From the NCBI GenBank assembly GCA_008974855.1, contig BFAR01000013.1:1-11779 (forward strand): a stretch of DNA of 11,779 bases. Reading direction: 5' to 3'. The notes below the pieces were generated by a model. That model was given only the letters and a program-made list of their open reading frames with translations. It had not been told where the DNA came from and made no database searches. Below are positions 1-7,482 of this stretch, one piece after another; the first letter of the stretch is position 1, and each line of letters starts with the position of its first letter. The translations under genes and the position numbers were made by a program. The DNA comes from an archaeon MnTg01. GTDB lineage: Archaea > Thermoproteota > Nitrososphaeria > Nitrososphaerales > Nitrosopumilaceae.

Positions 1-215
1 ACATTTCCTCATTTCATGGGGTTTTCATTCGTGCGCCATCTATTTCAGATGTGGGTAGTGATGTTGAGGTCTTATCAAAATTTAATGAAAAAATTGTTGC
101 TGTAAAACAAGGAAATATTATAGCAACCTCATTTCATCCTGAATTAACAACTGATATTTCATTGCACAAATATTTTGTAAAAATAATACAACAATCTTTT
201 GAAAAAAATAAATAA
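1..215 (+). CDS. pdxT: Pyridoxal 5'-phosphate synthase glutaminase subunit PdxT, C-terminal fragment
   Basis: PdxT hydrolyses glutamine and passes ammonia to the synthase subunit PdxS, which makes pyridoxal 5'-phosphate in the cytoplasm. Only the last 70 codons are in the window, read from position 3 to the TAA at 213-215. The fragment contains FHGVFIRAP, then VAVKQGNIIATSFHPEL. The latter carries the His and Glu (HPE) of the Cys-His-Glu triad of class I glutaminases. The closing LHKYFV segment is also typical of PdxT. The catalytic Cys and the oxyanion region lie off the left edge, so the completeness of the gene cannot be judged. The order of motifs matches PdxT better than other class I amidotransferases such as HisH or GuaA. 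Confidence 0.9.
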   Translation, partial: ISSFHGVFIRAPSISDVGSDVEVLSKFNEKIVAVKQGNIIATSFHPELTTDISLHKYFVKIIQQSFEKNK

Positions 216-253
216 TTATTACGACTGTTTGTAGTAACTTTTCTACGTAATGC

Positions 254-260
254 TTTTTAA
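254..260 (+). promoter_or_regulatory. TATA-like box for the secreted-protein operon
   Basis: TTTTTAA is centred about 28 nt before the ATG at 285. In archaea a TATA box lies about 26-27 nt before the transcription start, so this spacing predicts a leaderless or nearly leaderless mRNA. No Shine-Dalgarno sequence precedes the ATG, which agrees. The T-rich stretch at 237-258 could also end the upstream pdxT transcript. Confidence 0.45.
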
Positions 261-284
261 CAATTATTGAACTGAAAATATTAA

Positions 285-1256
285 ATGAAAGGAAATAATC
301 TCCTTGTAATATTTGCAATTTCTGCTCTACTTGTAAGCATTTCTGCAACTAATTTTGCCTATGCTGGTGATTCATCAGATAATGATGAAGAACGAAAAGA
401 AAAAATCGCGAAAGACAAAGAATTCAAAAAAGAACTAAGGGAAGAGTATAAGATAAAATTAGAAGAAAAGAAAAAGATTTTCGTAGATTATAAAAAAGAA
501 CTAAAAGAAAAATATAAAGAATTAAAAAATGAATTTAAAGAAAAATATGCACAACTAAGAATTTCAACCATTTCAGATGTAGATGAAGATAGTGAAGATG
601 AAATTGAATCTGAAATTAAACGTAATGAACTTAGATTATTAAAACATGAATTTAGAGAGAATATTAAAAATTTAAAATTAGAATCTAAACAACATTTTGA
701 TGAGCTTAAAAACCAATTAAAATCTCAAGATACTGATAGAAAAAATAAGATTCATGAAATAATCAATGAGTTAAAAGAAAAATACAAAAACAAAATCAGA
801 GAACATGATCATCCAAATACATCTGACTTAGATAGTTATCCTATAGACTATGAAAGTAAAAAGATTGAAATCTGTCATGTCCCACCAGGAAATCCCGATA
901 ATGCACATACATTAAGCATTTCAGTTAATGCAATGAGAGCTCATTTAGCACACGGCGATTACATTGATGAATGTGCAGAAAATGGTGATGATGAAACTAA
1001 CGATGAAGAAGAAATTGAAATTAAAGTAGAAATTGAAGATGGCATTGCAAAGATTGAAGTAAAGATTGGTGATGAAGAACTAGAATTTGAACTAGAAGAA
1101 ACTGATAGAGAACTCATAATACAATATATTGCAGATAATACCGACTTTACAATTGAAGAAATTGAAACTTACATAGAATTTGAAGAATATGAAAACGATG
1201 AAGGTCAAACTATTGTTATAGAACTCAAAGAAGAACTTGGAATTTCACAAGAATGA
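285..1256 (+). CDS. Secreted acidic coiled-coil protein with CHVPPGNP domain
   Basis: This 323-residue protein has no function I can assign. Residues 1-27 look like a signal peptide: a Lys near the start, a hydrophobic core, and a likely cleavage after AYA. Residues 33-175 are almost entirely Lys/Glu/Arg-rich with heptad-like spacing, suggesting a long charged helix or coiled coil. Residues 195-230 contain CHVPPGNPDNAHT and AHLAHGDYIDEC. This small motif occurs at the ends of many exported bacterial and archaeal proteins; C197 and C230 could form a disulfide, and H198, H208, H220 and H223 could bind metal. Residues 240-320 are very acidic and alternate charged and aliphatic residues (IEIKVEIEDGIAKIEVKIG), suggesting beta strands, followed by a short helix-rich end. 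A second secreted protein follows 13 nt downstream, so an operon is likely. The ATG at 285 is chosen because it begins the signal peptide and fits the upstream TATA box. Confidence 0.85.
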   Translation: MKGNNLLVIFAISALLVSISATNFAYAGDSSDNDEERKEKIAKDKEFKKELREEYKIKLEEKKKIFVDYKKELKEKYKELKNEFKEKYAQLRISTISDVDEDSEDEIESEIKRNELRLLKHEFRENIKNLKLESKQHFDELKNQLKSQDTDRKNKIHEIINELKEKYKNKIREHDHPNTSDLDSYPIDYESKKIEICHVPPGNPDNAHTLSISVNAMRAHLAHGDYIDECAENGDDETNDEEEIEIKVEIEDGIAKIEVKIGDEELEFELEETDRELIIQYIADNTDFTIEEIETYIEFEEYENDEGQTIVIELKEELGISQE

Positions 1257-1269
1257 AGCTTTGATAAAA

Positions 1270-1986
1270 ATGAGGGGCTTTACATCTAATTTTTCTATGA
1301 AGACTAACGCGTTAGGCGCTATCTCTTTATTGTTTTCAATTTCTTTAGTAATCTCATCTGCAGAAGCTGCTTCATTTGTTCTAGAAAATCAAAACATTGA
1401 ATATGAAATTGAAGGAGGAACTGTTGCTGACATGTTTATTGACACAGATTTCATTGAATTAATTGTTGAAATAGATTCTACAGATGATGGAATTTTACAA
1501 ATTTCATTTCCTAGAACAGTCTTAGATGCTAAATTCAATAATGCTGATGATATCTTCTTTGTAATTGTAGATGGTTTTGATACAGAGTATATTGAAATCA
1601 CTAATGGTGCAAATAGTCGTACACTAATTATTCCATTCTTTGCAGGAGATACGCAAGTTGAAATTATTGGAACCGATGTTTTAGAATTAGGAATAGAAGA
1701 AATTATTTCAGAAACTATAATTGAAATCCCTATTTGGGTAAAAAATAACGCAGGTTGGTGGGCTAATGATCTAATCGGAGACTCTGATTTTGTTTCAGGA
1801 ATTCAATATTTAATCACTGAAGGAATAATGACAATACCTGTAACCCAGTCAGGAACTTCTACATCTCAAGAAATTCCAGGATGGATTAAGAACAATGCAG
1901 GTTGGTGGGCTGATGATCTAATCGGAGACTCTGATTTTGTTTCAGGAATTCAATATTTAATTTCTGAAGGAATAATGAATATATGA
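1270..1986 (+). CDS. Secreted protein: beta-domain plus two WW-type (KNNAGWWA) repeats
   Basis: With the ATG at 1270 this is a 238-residue exported protein. Hydrophobic residues 14-31 followed by an AEA cleavage-like site form a signal peptide. The ATG at 1297 (MKTNALG) would give a cleaner one, and a TTG at 1237 would overlap the upstream gene, so the start is uncertain. Residues 38-140 look like a beta-sandwich (YEIEGGTVADMFID ... SRTLIIPFFAGDTQVEIIG). From memory this resembles the domain that precedes PEFG sorting signals in Nitrosopumilus surface proteins. Residues 152-190 and 201-238 are two copies of an I-P-x-W-x-K-N-N-A-G-W-W-A unit ending in GIQYLIxEGIM, a repeat common in thaumarchaeal exported proteins and probably extracellular. 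No PEFG signal or C-terminal membrane anchor is seen. Its role is unknown; a surface binding or cell-envelope part is an inference. Confidence 0.85.
   Translation: MRGFTSNFSMKTNALGAISLLFSISLVISSAEAASFVLENQNIEYEIEGGTVADMFIDTDFIELIVEIDSTDDGILQISFPRTVLDAKFNNADDIFFVIVDGFDTEYIEITNGANSRTLIIPFFAGDTQVEIIGTDVLELGIEEIISETIIEIPIWVKNNAGWWANDLIGDSDFVSGIQYLITEGIMTIPVTQSGTSTSQEIPGWIKNNAGWWADDLIGDSDFVSGIQYLISEGIMNI
1750..1961 (+). repeat. Near-perfect direct repeat encoding the two WW units
   Basis: Positions 1750-1814 and 1897-1961, offset by 147 bp and in frame, match at 64 of 65 bases; the only difference is A1765 versus G1912. The matching continues, less closely, on both sides. Third-codon positions are almost unchanged, which points to recent duplication or gene conversion rather than selection on the protein alone. 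Confidence 0.9.
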
Positions 1987-1988
1987 TT

Positions 1989-4304
1989 TTATTCTATTGT
2001 ATGCATTGCTTTAAGGTCTTTTTTGAAAATTTCTAGATTTATTGGAACTTCAATTGATATAGAATCTTTTAGTGAAAGACCTTTACTCTTTTTTTCATTC
2101 CATACCTTGGAATTAAATTCAATAATTTCTGTAGTATATTTTCGCATATCTTTGTGTTTTTCTTTTTGAACTTGAGATTCATTGTGAATGCTTTCATTAG
2201 AATATAGTTGCTGCCACAGATGTTCGGTAATTAATGGAGTAATTGGAGCCAATAACTTCAAAATAGTTGATAATGTCTTATGAAGAGTAAATGTTGCTGA
2301 ATTTTTTTCATCATCTGAAAACCCAATTCCATACGCTCTAGCCTTCACCATTTCGATGTACTGTGCAGCAAACAAATTCCACGTAAATTCCCTTATTGCT
2401 ACAGCTGGGATAAAGAAATTATATTCATCATATCCTCTTTCACATTCTAAAACAAGATTATCAAGCTCAGACAAAATCCATTCATCAGAGGGTGTTAAAT
2501 TTGCCGATTCCAAAATGGGGAAACTGGACAAAAACCTAGAAACATTCCATAATTTGCTTAGAAACTTTCTTGTTGATTCAATTTTTTGTTCAGAACATCT
2601 AAAATCATGCCCATGATTAATCTCGCTTGCACTCCAAAACCTAAAAGTGTCTGCTCCAAATTTTTGAATAATTGGAAGGGGATCTAAGGCATTTCCTTTA
2701 CTTTTACTCATTTTCATTCCTTTTTCGTCTAACCCATATCCCATAATCCATGCTTCAGACCATGGTTTTTGTCCTGTAAGTTGCTCACATCGTAAAAGAG
2801 TGTAGTATAACCACGTTCGAACAATATCTTTTGCTTGTGGTCTAATGGTAGCTGGAAAAGTTTTTTTAAAAAACTCTTCATCACTTCCAAATTTTGATAC
2901 AAAAAGTGGTGAAATACTAGAATCCATCCAAGTATCAAACGTTCTTTCCTCCCCAACAAACTCTGATGCCCCACATTTAGGACATTTATCTACCGGACAC
3001 TTGTCCTTCCAAGGTCTGTAATATTTTCCAGGTTCAGGAACATATGGTTCTGAACATTCCTTACAATACCAAATAGGAATTTCCGTACCATAGTATCTTC
3101 TCCTAGAAATTGGCCAATCAATGGTTATGGATTCAATCCAGTTCATGAGAATTTGCTTATGCATTTCAGGATAAAATCTAATTTGTTTTCCAAGCTTTTT
3201 CATTTTTTCAATAGAATCTAATTGCTTTAGATAATATTCTTCCATGGGAATAATTTCAATCGGGGTTTTACTTCTCTCAGATACTGGAGTTCTATGGATT
3301 ATATCCTCTATTTTTTCAACATATCCCTGTTTTTCTAGATCTTCAATAATTTTTTGTCTGGCTTGTTTTGGTTTAAGACCTGAATATTCTCCTGCAACCT
3401 GTGTTAACCTTCCATCAATTCCAATAGCTACTACTTCATCTAACTTCAATTCCCTAAATAACGCAACATCATTTTGATCACCATAACTACATACCATTAC
3501 TGCACCAGAACCAAATTCCTTTTGTGCTGAATGATGTGTTTTAATTTCTACTTCATGATTAAAAATTGGAACCACTACCTTTTTTCCTATTAAATCAGTG
3601 TACCTTTCATCCTCTTCATTAACAATAATCGTTTTACAGGCACAAAGTAATTCTGGTCTTGTACTTGCAATTATGATATTTTTTTGTAATCCTTTGATTT
3701 CAAATTTCATATAGACTAGTTTTGTTGATAAATCCTGATAGATGATTTCAGCATCAGCTATAGTAGTTCCAGAAACCCAGTCGTAATTATTTGGTCTATT
3801 TGCACGATATACCAGGCCCTTTCTCCATAATTCGATAAAGGTTGTTTGTGTAAGAGTTCTATATTCGTCCGAGTCAGTTCTGTAATAATTAGAAAAATCT
3901 CCACTTATTCCAAGACTCTTCATTATCTGAATCATTTCTGATTCTAAATCATCTAGTGCTTCTTTACAAAGATCTATGAATTTATCGCGTTCTGTTTCGC
4001 GCATCCTAATTCCATATTTTTTTTCTGTGTAAAGTTCTACAGGTAATCCATTTCGATCAATTCCTATTGGAAAATAGACGTTATTTCCTTTCATTCTTGC
4101 AGTACGTGCAATCATATCAATTTGTGAATAGTGAGATGCTGCACCAATATGCCAAGGACGCCCAGATGGATATGGTGGAGGAGTATCGATGGTAAAATTT
4201 TTCTCTTTTAGTTTAAACTCGTAAAGGTGAGAATCTTCCCACTGTTTTATAATTTGTAATTCAATTTCTGGATTCCAAGCTTTCTCTTGTATTTTTGGTT
4301 CCAT
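1989..4304 (-). CDS. valS: Valyl-tRNA synthetase
   Basis: This class I aminoacyl-tRNA synthetase charges tRNA-Val in the cytoplasm. It has 771 residues, a usual archaeal length without the long C-terminal coiled coil of bacterial ValRS. Visible parts are the substrate motif TPPPYPSGRPWHIGA (HIGH-type motif at residues 52-55), the CP1 editing domain at about 190-340 (STRPELLCACKTI, GSGAVMVCSYGDQND), the ISRRRYYGTEIPIWYC segment near 400, a Cys-rich zinc knuckle (C414/C417 and C441/C444), FDTWMDSSISP near 456, and KMSKS at 531-535. The anticodon-binding helical domain follows. HIGA in place of HIGH is, as I recall, usual in related archaeal ValRS and not a defect. Three nt separate it from the upstream PTPS fusion gene (TAG GAA ATG), so the two are probably one transcript. 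Its stop lies 2 bp from the stop of the opposing gene. Confidence 0.95.
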   Translation of the reverse strand: MEPKIQEKAWNPEIELQIIKQWEDSHLYEFKLKEKNFTIDTPPPYPSGRPWHIGAASHYSQIDMIARTARMKGNNVYFPIGIDRNGLPVELYTEKKYGIRMRETERDKFIDLCKEALDDLESEMIQIMKSLGISGDFSNYYRTDSDEYRTLTQTTFIELWRKGLVYRANRPNNYDWVSGTTIADAEIIYQDLSTKLVYMKFEIKGLQKNIIIASTRPELLCACKTIIVNEEDERYTDLIGKKVVVPIFNHEVEIKTHHSAQKEFGSGAVMVCSYGDQNDVALFRELKLDEVVAIGIDGRLTQVAGEYSGLKPKQARQKIIEDLEKQGYVEKIEDIIHRTPVSERSKTPIEIIPMEEYYLKQLDSIEKMKKLGKQIRFYPEMHKQILMNWIESITIDWPISRRRYYGTEIPIWYCKECSEPYVPEPGKYYRPWKDKCPVDKCPKCGASEFVGEERTFDTWMDSSISPLFVSKFGSDEEFFKKTFPATIRPQAKDIVRTWLYYTLLRCEQLTGQKPWSEAWIMGYGLDEKGMKMSKSKGNALDPLPIIQKFGADTFRFWSASEINHGHDFRCSEQKIESTRKFLSKLWNVSRFLSSFPILESANLTPSDEWILSELDNLVLECERGYDEYNFFIPAVAIREFTWNLFAAQYIEMVKARAYGIGFSDDEKNSATFTLHKTLSTILKLLAPITPLITEHLWQQLYSNESIHNESQVQKEKHKDMRKYTTEIIEFNSKVWNEKKSKGLSLKDSISIEVPINLEIFKKDLKAMHTIE

Positions 4305-4307
4305 TTC

Positions 4308-5120
4308 CTATGATTTTGCTAATTGTGAAATAATATGTGCTCCTTTGTTATATCCTTCGTAAATGTATACTCCAATTGCCTCTACGTTCTTAGGTAATTT
4401 CGGAACAAGAATTTTTATTATTTCCGTTGAGAGATTCTCAACTGTTGCTTCTCCTTCCAACAAATATGTTGTATCTTTTGGAACTTGTAAATCAAACATA
4501 CCTTTTGGTCCTTTAAATGAAATATAGTAGTGAGAATCATCTTCCTTTTTTAGATATTTTCTATTTATGAAGAATTTATGATCAAGAAATGAAATAGCTT
4601 CTTTGATAATTTTTTTTGCATCCCCAAAATCAACTAATAGATTATTTTTCATTTGACCTACCAACTCCACCATGACTGCGGAAGTATGACCATGAAGTAT
4701 TGAACATTTTTCAACTAGTGGTAATATGTGAGCATAATCAAAGGCAAAGGATGGGTCCTCCATAAAAATAGAACCTGTTTGTGGTTCTTTGTCATAAAAA
4801 ACGATTTCTTTTAATTCCTTTAACTTTGCCGCATATTTTGGATGACCTACTGCCATAATTTTTGTTTCAGGAGATAATTTTTTGATTTGTTTATATTTTT
4901 CAAGATCATCATCATTATCTATTACTTCAATTAATCCATCATCTGTTTTGAAATCAATCAAAACGGTTTTTCCATCAATTGAAAACTTGTGTTCATATTC
5001 ATACTGTTTGCCTAGAAACGTGAGCATTTGTGCTATGGATAGCTCTGTTCGTGATTTCATCAGAATACCATTTTTGTCAATGTATCGAAAATCTGAATCC
5101 ATTATCGTTGGTGTGGTCAT
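4308..5120 (-). CDS. PD-(D/E)XK-like domain fused to 6-pyruvoyl-tetrahydropterin synthase/QueD domain
   Basis: The protein has 270 residues in two parts. The C-terminal part (about 124-268) is PTPS/QueD-like. It has zinc ligands H131, H143 and H145 in AH...CSILHGH, the catalytic Cys C139 in C-x3-HGH, VDFGDAKK, the D180-H181 pair, and E255, which is likely to bind the pterin. These enzymes act on dihydroneopterin triphosphate, giving 6-pyruvoyl-tetrahydropterin or the queuosine/archaeosine precursor 6-carboxy-tetrahydropterin. The N-terminal part (about 8-110) resembles small restriction-like or VSR-type folds: SRTELSIAQML (E26), then IDF (D56) and IEVID (E65). The lysine expected in E-x-K is I67, so nuclease activity is doubtful. 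The neighbour upstream is a pterin-4a-carbinolamine dehydratase, which favours a pterin role, while archaeosine synthesis remains possible. A strong TATA box lies upstream and valS follows at 3 nt. The N-terminal assignment is pattern-based and less sure than the C-terminal one. Confidence 0.85.
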   Translation of the reverse strand: MTTPTIMDSDFRYIDKNGILMKSRTELSIAQMLTFLGKQYEYEHKFSIDGKTVLIDFKTDDGLIEVIDNDDDLEKYKQIKKLSPETKIMAVGHPKYAAKLKELKEIVFYDKEPQTGSIFMEDPSFAFDYAHILPLVEKCSILHGHTSAVMVELVGQMKNNLLVDFGDAKKIIKEAISFLDHKFFINRKYLKKEDDSHYYISFKGPKGMFDLQVPKDTTYLLEGEATVENLSTEIIKILVPKLPKNVEAIGVYIYEGYNKGAHIISQLAKS

Positions 5121-5143
5121 TTGAAAAAACTGGCTTTGTTCTG

Positions 5144-5151
5144 TATATAAA
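5144..5151 (-). promoter_or_regulatory. TATA box for the PTPS-fusion/valS transcript
   Basis: On the minus strand TTTATATA is centred about 27-28 nt before the ATG at 5120. It is the clearest TATA box in the window, and no Shine-Dalgarno sequence is present. It predicts a leaderless transcript that starts at the PTPS-fusion gene, separate from or additional to read-through from the dehydratase gene upstream. Confidence 0.6.
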
Positions 5152-5162
5152 ATGTGGTTCTC

Positions 5163-5447
5163 TTAAAGTAATGAATTCAGAGCTTTTGCAAGTTTAATAT
5201 CATTATCTGTTATTCCTCCAGCATCATGAGTTGTCAAGTCTACGATGACTTTGTTGTAAACATTAAACCATTCTGGATGGTGATTCATTTTATCAATATG
5301 ACTTACTGCCCTTGTCATAAAGTCAAATGCCTGATTAAAATCGTCAAATAGGAATTCTTTATGCAGTTTTCCTTCAACCACCATCCATCCGGGCATATCT
5401 TTGAGATGATTTTCTATTTCTTCATGAGTTAACTGTGTTAATACCAT
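5163..5447 (-). CDS. Pterin-4a-carbinolamine dehydratase (PCD/DCoH)
   Basis: This 94-residue protein is the usual length for PCD. The enzyme dehydrates 4a-hydroxytetrahydropterin, helping to regenerate the reduced pterin used by aromatic amino acid hydroxylases. The family signature is intact: [11 protein letters not shown] at 50-60, then a Tyr-containing strand and [10 protein letters not shown] with the third His at 74. H56, H57 and H74 correspond to the three active-site histidines. The start sits after a TAGGATT stretch. A weak TATA-like CTATTAAT at 5469-5476 (minus strand) would make it nearly leaderless. It ends 42 nt before the PTPS fusion gene, and the adjacency of two pterin enzymes supports a shared pathway. 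PCD genes occur in many archaea without a known hydroxylase, so the substrate here is uncertain. Confidence 0.93.
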   Translation of the reverse strand: MVLTQLTHEEIENHLKDMPGWMVVEGKLHKEFLFDDFNQAFDFMTRAVSHIDKMNHHPEWFNVYNKVIVDLTTHDAGGITDNDIKLAKALNSLL

Positions 5448-5555
5448 AATCCTACCACATTCAAGTTCAATTAATAGATTAAGTCAGAGATTCGAACTAA
5501 TTTAATGATTTATGAATAGAGATTATTATCATAATTGATATCACGGGAATTTTTT

Positions 5556-5660
5556 CTAAACATTTGATTTTCTATCAAAGTAAATTATTCTGCAGTCTTC
5601 GGAACAAAAATTATCTGCTAGATTTTCAAATTCCTTGTCACATTGTTTGCATTTAGTCAT
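5556..5660 (-). CDS. 34-residue zinc-ribbon microprotein
   Basis: A short ORF reads MTKCKQCDKEFENLADNFCS and continues EDCRIIYF to a TAG stop at 5556-5558. It has the pattern C4-x2-C7 ... F-C19-S-x2-C23, the treble-clef/zinc-ribbon arrangement seen in many small archaeal and bacterial zinc proteins with an FCSxxC second knuckle. The four Cys very likely bind one zinc ion. A TTTAAATA box lies about 25 nt upstream of the ATG, fitting a leaderless mRNA. It lies 108 nt upstream of the dehydratase gene on the same strand. No function can be given; such proteins often bind nucleic acid or other proteins. The complete Cys set, start, stop and promoter spacing make it a likely real gene despite its size. 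Confidence 0.7.
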   Translation of the reverse strand: MTKCKQCDKEFENLADNFCSEDCRIIYFDRKSNV

Positions 5661-5680
5661 TGCGAAACTAAATTAGATTT

Positions 5681-5688
5681 TATTTAAA
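5681..5688 (-). promoter_or_regulatory. TATA-like box for the zinc-ribbon gene, inside a 14-bp AT palindrome
   Basis: Minus-strand TTTAAATA is centred about 25 nt before the ATG at 5660. It lies in the palindrome ATTTAAATTTAAAT (5682-5695), so the same DNA could be read as a TATA box in both directions. On the plus strand no gene starts at the matching distance. Confidence 0.45.
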
Positions 5689-5756
5689 TTTAAATTTTGA
5701 AACAACTAGAAATACATGATCTTACAAATTTAAGCACAATTGATTGTTCAAGCACT

Positions 5757-5762
5757 TATAAC
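5757..5762 (+). promoter_or_regulatory. TATA-like box for the inositol-phosphate synthase gene
   Basis: TTATAA predicts transcription from about 5786 and hence a leader of roughly 30 nt. That leader contains AGGTGA (5812-5817), a good match to the 16S anti-Shine-Dalgarno, but it is unusually close (1 nt) to the ATG at 5819. This gene therefore seems leadered, unlike most others here. Confidence 0.4.
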
Positions 5763-5818
5763 GCTAGTCACAGCTTTGATTTTCAGGTTTATTATGTGTG
5801 TAAAAATTTTTAGGTGAA

Positions 5819-7150
5819 ATGGAATTGAAAGCATTGATACTAGCAGCAGGAGAAGGAAAGAGAATAAGAGTTATTGGTGACTCTAAACCGTTAGTTACTC
5901 TTCTTGGATTGCGCTTGATTGAAAGAGCAATTTTAACTGCAAAAAAGTCTGGCATAAAAGAATTCTGTATTGTAGTTGGATACAACGGCGATAAAATCAG
6001 AGATCACTTGTTAGATGGCAAAAAGTATGGTATCAAAATAGAATATATTCAAAATGATGAATGGACTCGAGGCAATGGAATTTCTGTTCTCAAAGCTAAA
6101 AATCTTATGAAAGAACGCTTTGTTCTTTTGATGGCCGACCACAACTATGATCACAAAATACTAGACCGTCTTTTGGAAACAAAGATTGGAAATGATGAGT
6201 GTATACTTTGTGTTGACCTACATCCTAAATCATACTTGAATGTGGAAGACGCTACCAAAGTTTTGACGGTAGATCACAGGATTCAAACCATTGGGAAGGA
6301 TTTAACAAATTACAATTGTATAGACACAGGCATCTTCATATGCAATCCAGTTTTCTTTGATGCACTAGAGAAAAGCATTGCAAACGGAGACGAAGGCTTG
6401 TCTGGAGCAGTTAAAGTTTTAGCACAACAAAATAAAATGAGATATTTACCACTAGAAGACAACTTTTGGATAGACGTCGACGACGAGACGGATCGAAAAA
6501 ATGCTGAACGACTCTTGTATTCGAAGTTAGGCAAAGACACTGATGGACCTGTTTCTAAAATACTCAACAGACCATTATCGATTAGGATATCAAAGCTTCT
6601 TCTAAAGACAAGCATAACACCAAACCAGATTTCTGTCCTTAGTTTTATTATAGGAATGGTTGGGGCTTCTCTGTTCTTTCTTGGGGAATATTTCTATCTC
6701 ATTTTGGGTGGGATTTTAGTTTATATTCATTCAGTTGTTGATGGGTGTGATGGAGAGGTAGCACGCTTTAAGCTAAGGCAGACAAAATATGGTGGTTGGC
6801 TTGATTCGGTTCTGGATAGATATGTTGATGCTGCCATTATTTTGGGACTGACTTATGGATATTGGAGCATAAACAACGACAGCATGATATGGATAATTGG
6901 GTTTGTTGCTCTCATAGGATGTTTCCTTAACAGCTACACAGGTGACAAGTACGACTCTATCTTTAGAAATGGCAACGGAATGAAAAAATCCAAATTTAGA
7001 ATGGGACGTGATGTGAGACTTTTGCTAATTACCATAGGAGCACTGACTAATCTAATTCCAATATTTCTCATTATTGTTGCTGTTCTTGCGAACTTTGAGG
7101 CTTTGCGGAGATTAATAGGATTCAGGAACAAACTTGAGATACCTTCTTGA
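5819..7150 (+). CDS. Bifunctional nucleotidyltransferase / CDP-alcohol phosphotransferase (DIPP synthase type)
   Basis: This 443-residue protein fuses two enzymes. Residues 1-235 are a sugar-phosphate nucleotidyltransferase (LILAAGEGKR at 6-15, KPL at 23-25, MADHNYD near 105, WIDVDDE near 217). Residues 245-440 are a membrane CDP-alcohol phosphotransferase with the full motif D308-x2-D311-G-x2-A-R-x8-G325-x3-D329-x3-D333 and several hydrophobic helices. This architecture matches the archaeal bifunctional enzyme that makes CDP-inositol from CTP and inositol-1-phosphate, then joins it to a second inositol-1-phosphate to give di-myo-inositol-1,1'-phosphate-1'-phosphate. Transmembrane segments place it in the cytoplasmic membrane with the transferase head in the cytosol. 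DIP is a solute mainly of hyperthermophiles, so in a presumed mesophile the product could instead be a phospholipid head group or another phosphodiester. Catalytic residues look intact. An Lrp-type RAM gene follows at 31 nt. Confidence 0.88.
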   Translation: MELKALILAAGEGKRIRVIGDSKPLVTLLGLRLIERAILTAKKSGIKEFCIVVGYNGDKIRDHLLDGKKYGIKIEYIQNDEWTRGNGISVLKAKNLMKERFVLLMADHNYDHKILDRLLETKIGNDECILCVDLHPKSYLNVEDATKVLTVDHRIQTIGKDLTNYNCIDTGIFICNPVFFDALEKSIANGDEGLSGAVKVLAQQNKMRYLPLEDNFWIDVDDETDRKNAERLLYSKLGKDTDGPVSKILNRPLSIRISKLLLKTSITPNQISVLSFIIGMVGASLFFLGEYFYLILGGILVYIHSVVDGCDGEVARFKLRQTKYGGWLDSVLDRYVDAAIILGLTYGYWSINNDSMIWIIGFVALIGCFLNSYTGDKYDSIFRNGNGMKKSKFRMGRDVRLLLITIGALTNLIPIFLIIVAVLANFEALRRLIGFRNKLEIPS

Positions 7151-7181
7151 AAAATCTCTGTGATAATAAAAGGGAGTTCTA

Positions 7182-7412
7182 ATGGAAATATCTTATGTCC
7201 TGATAGTAAGCGAAATGGGTTCAGAACAACACGTAATCGAAAGGCTCCAAATGATTGACGAAATAAAAGATGTTAACCGAGTATGGGGTGCATATGATGT
7301 AGTGATTAAGGTAGTGGGACCCACATCGGATGCTGTAAGGAAGATAATACAGGAGAAGATTAGGACGATTGATGGTATTAAAACAACAATTAGTCTAATG
7401 ATATCTAGGTAA
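7182..7412 (+). CDS. Stand-alone Lrp/AsnC ligand-binding (RAM) domain protein
   Basis: The 76-residue protein is a complete RAM domain with no DNA-binding helix-turn-helix. It shows the alternating beta/alpha pattern of the family, with AYDVVIKVVG near residue 37, a helix around DAVRKIIQEKI, and a last strand TTISLMI. Such proteins assemble as dimers to octamers that bind amino acids or other small molecules and may modulate full-length Lrp regulators by co-assembly. GGGAG at 7172-7176, 5 nt before the ATG, is a plausible ribosome site. It lies 31 nt after the inositol-phosphate synthase gene, so co-transcription is likely. What it senses cannot be told; the next gene being asparagine-synthase-like makes an amino acid ligand an appealing but unproven guess. 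Confidence 0.9.
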   Translation: MEISYVLIVSEMGSEQHVIERLQMIDEIKDVNRVWGAYDVVIKVVGPTSDAVRKIIQEKIRTIDGIKTTISLMISR

Positions 7413-7482
7413 CACATTACTAAAACGTTATTTTATTTACAACTGCCTTCTCTTCGGGAGACAAATAATTACGACTATAGTG

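Noticed and set aside
1989..4304. HIGA in place of HIGH in ValRS as a sign of inactivity
   Set aside because: KMSKS, editing and zinc motifs are intact and, as I recall, HIGA is usual in related archaeal ValRS.
5485..5510. GATTCGAAC as a tRNA T-loop
   Set aside because: No matching T-stem, acceptor stem or anticodon arm around it.
5819..7412. Apparently higher GC than neighbours, suggesting transfer
   Set aside because: Hand counts of single lines ranged from about 27% to 45% here, and lines in rtcB and the first secreted gene reach similar values; no clear contrast.
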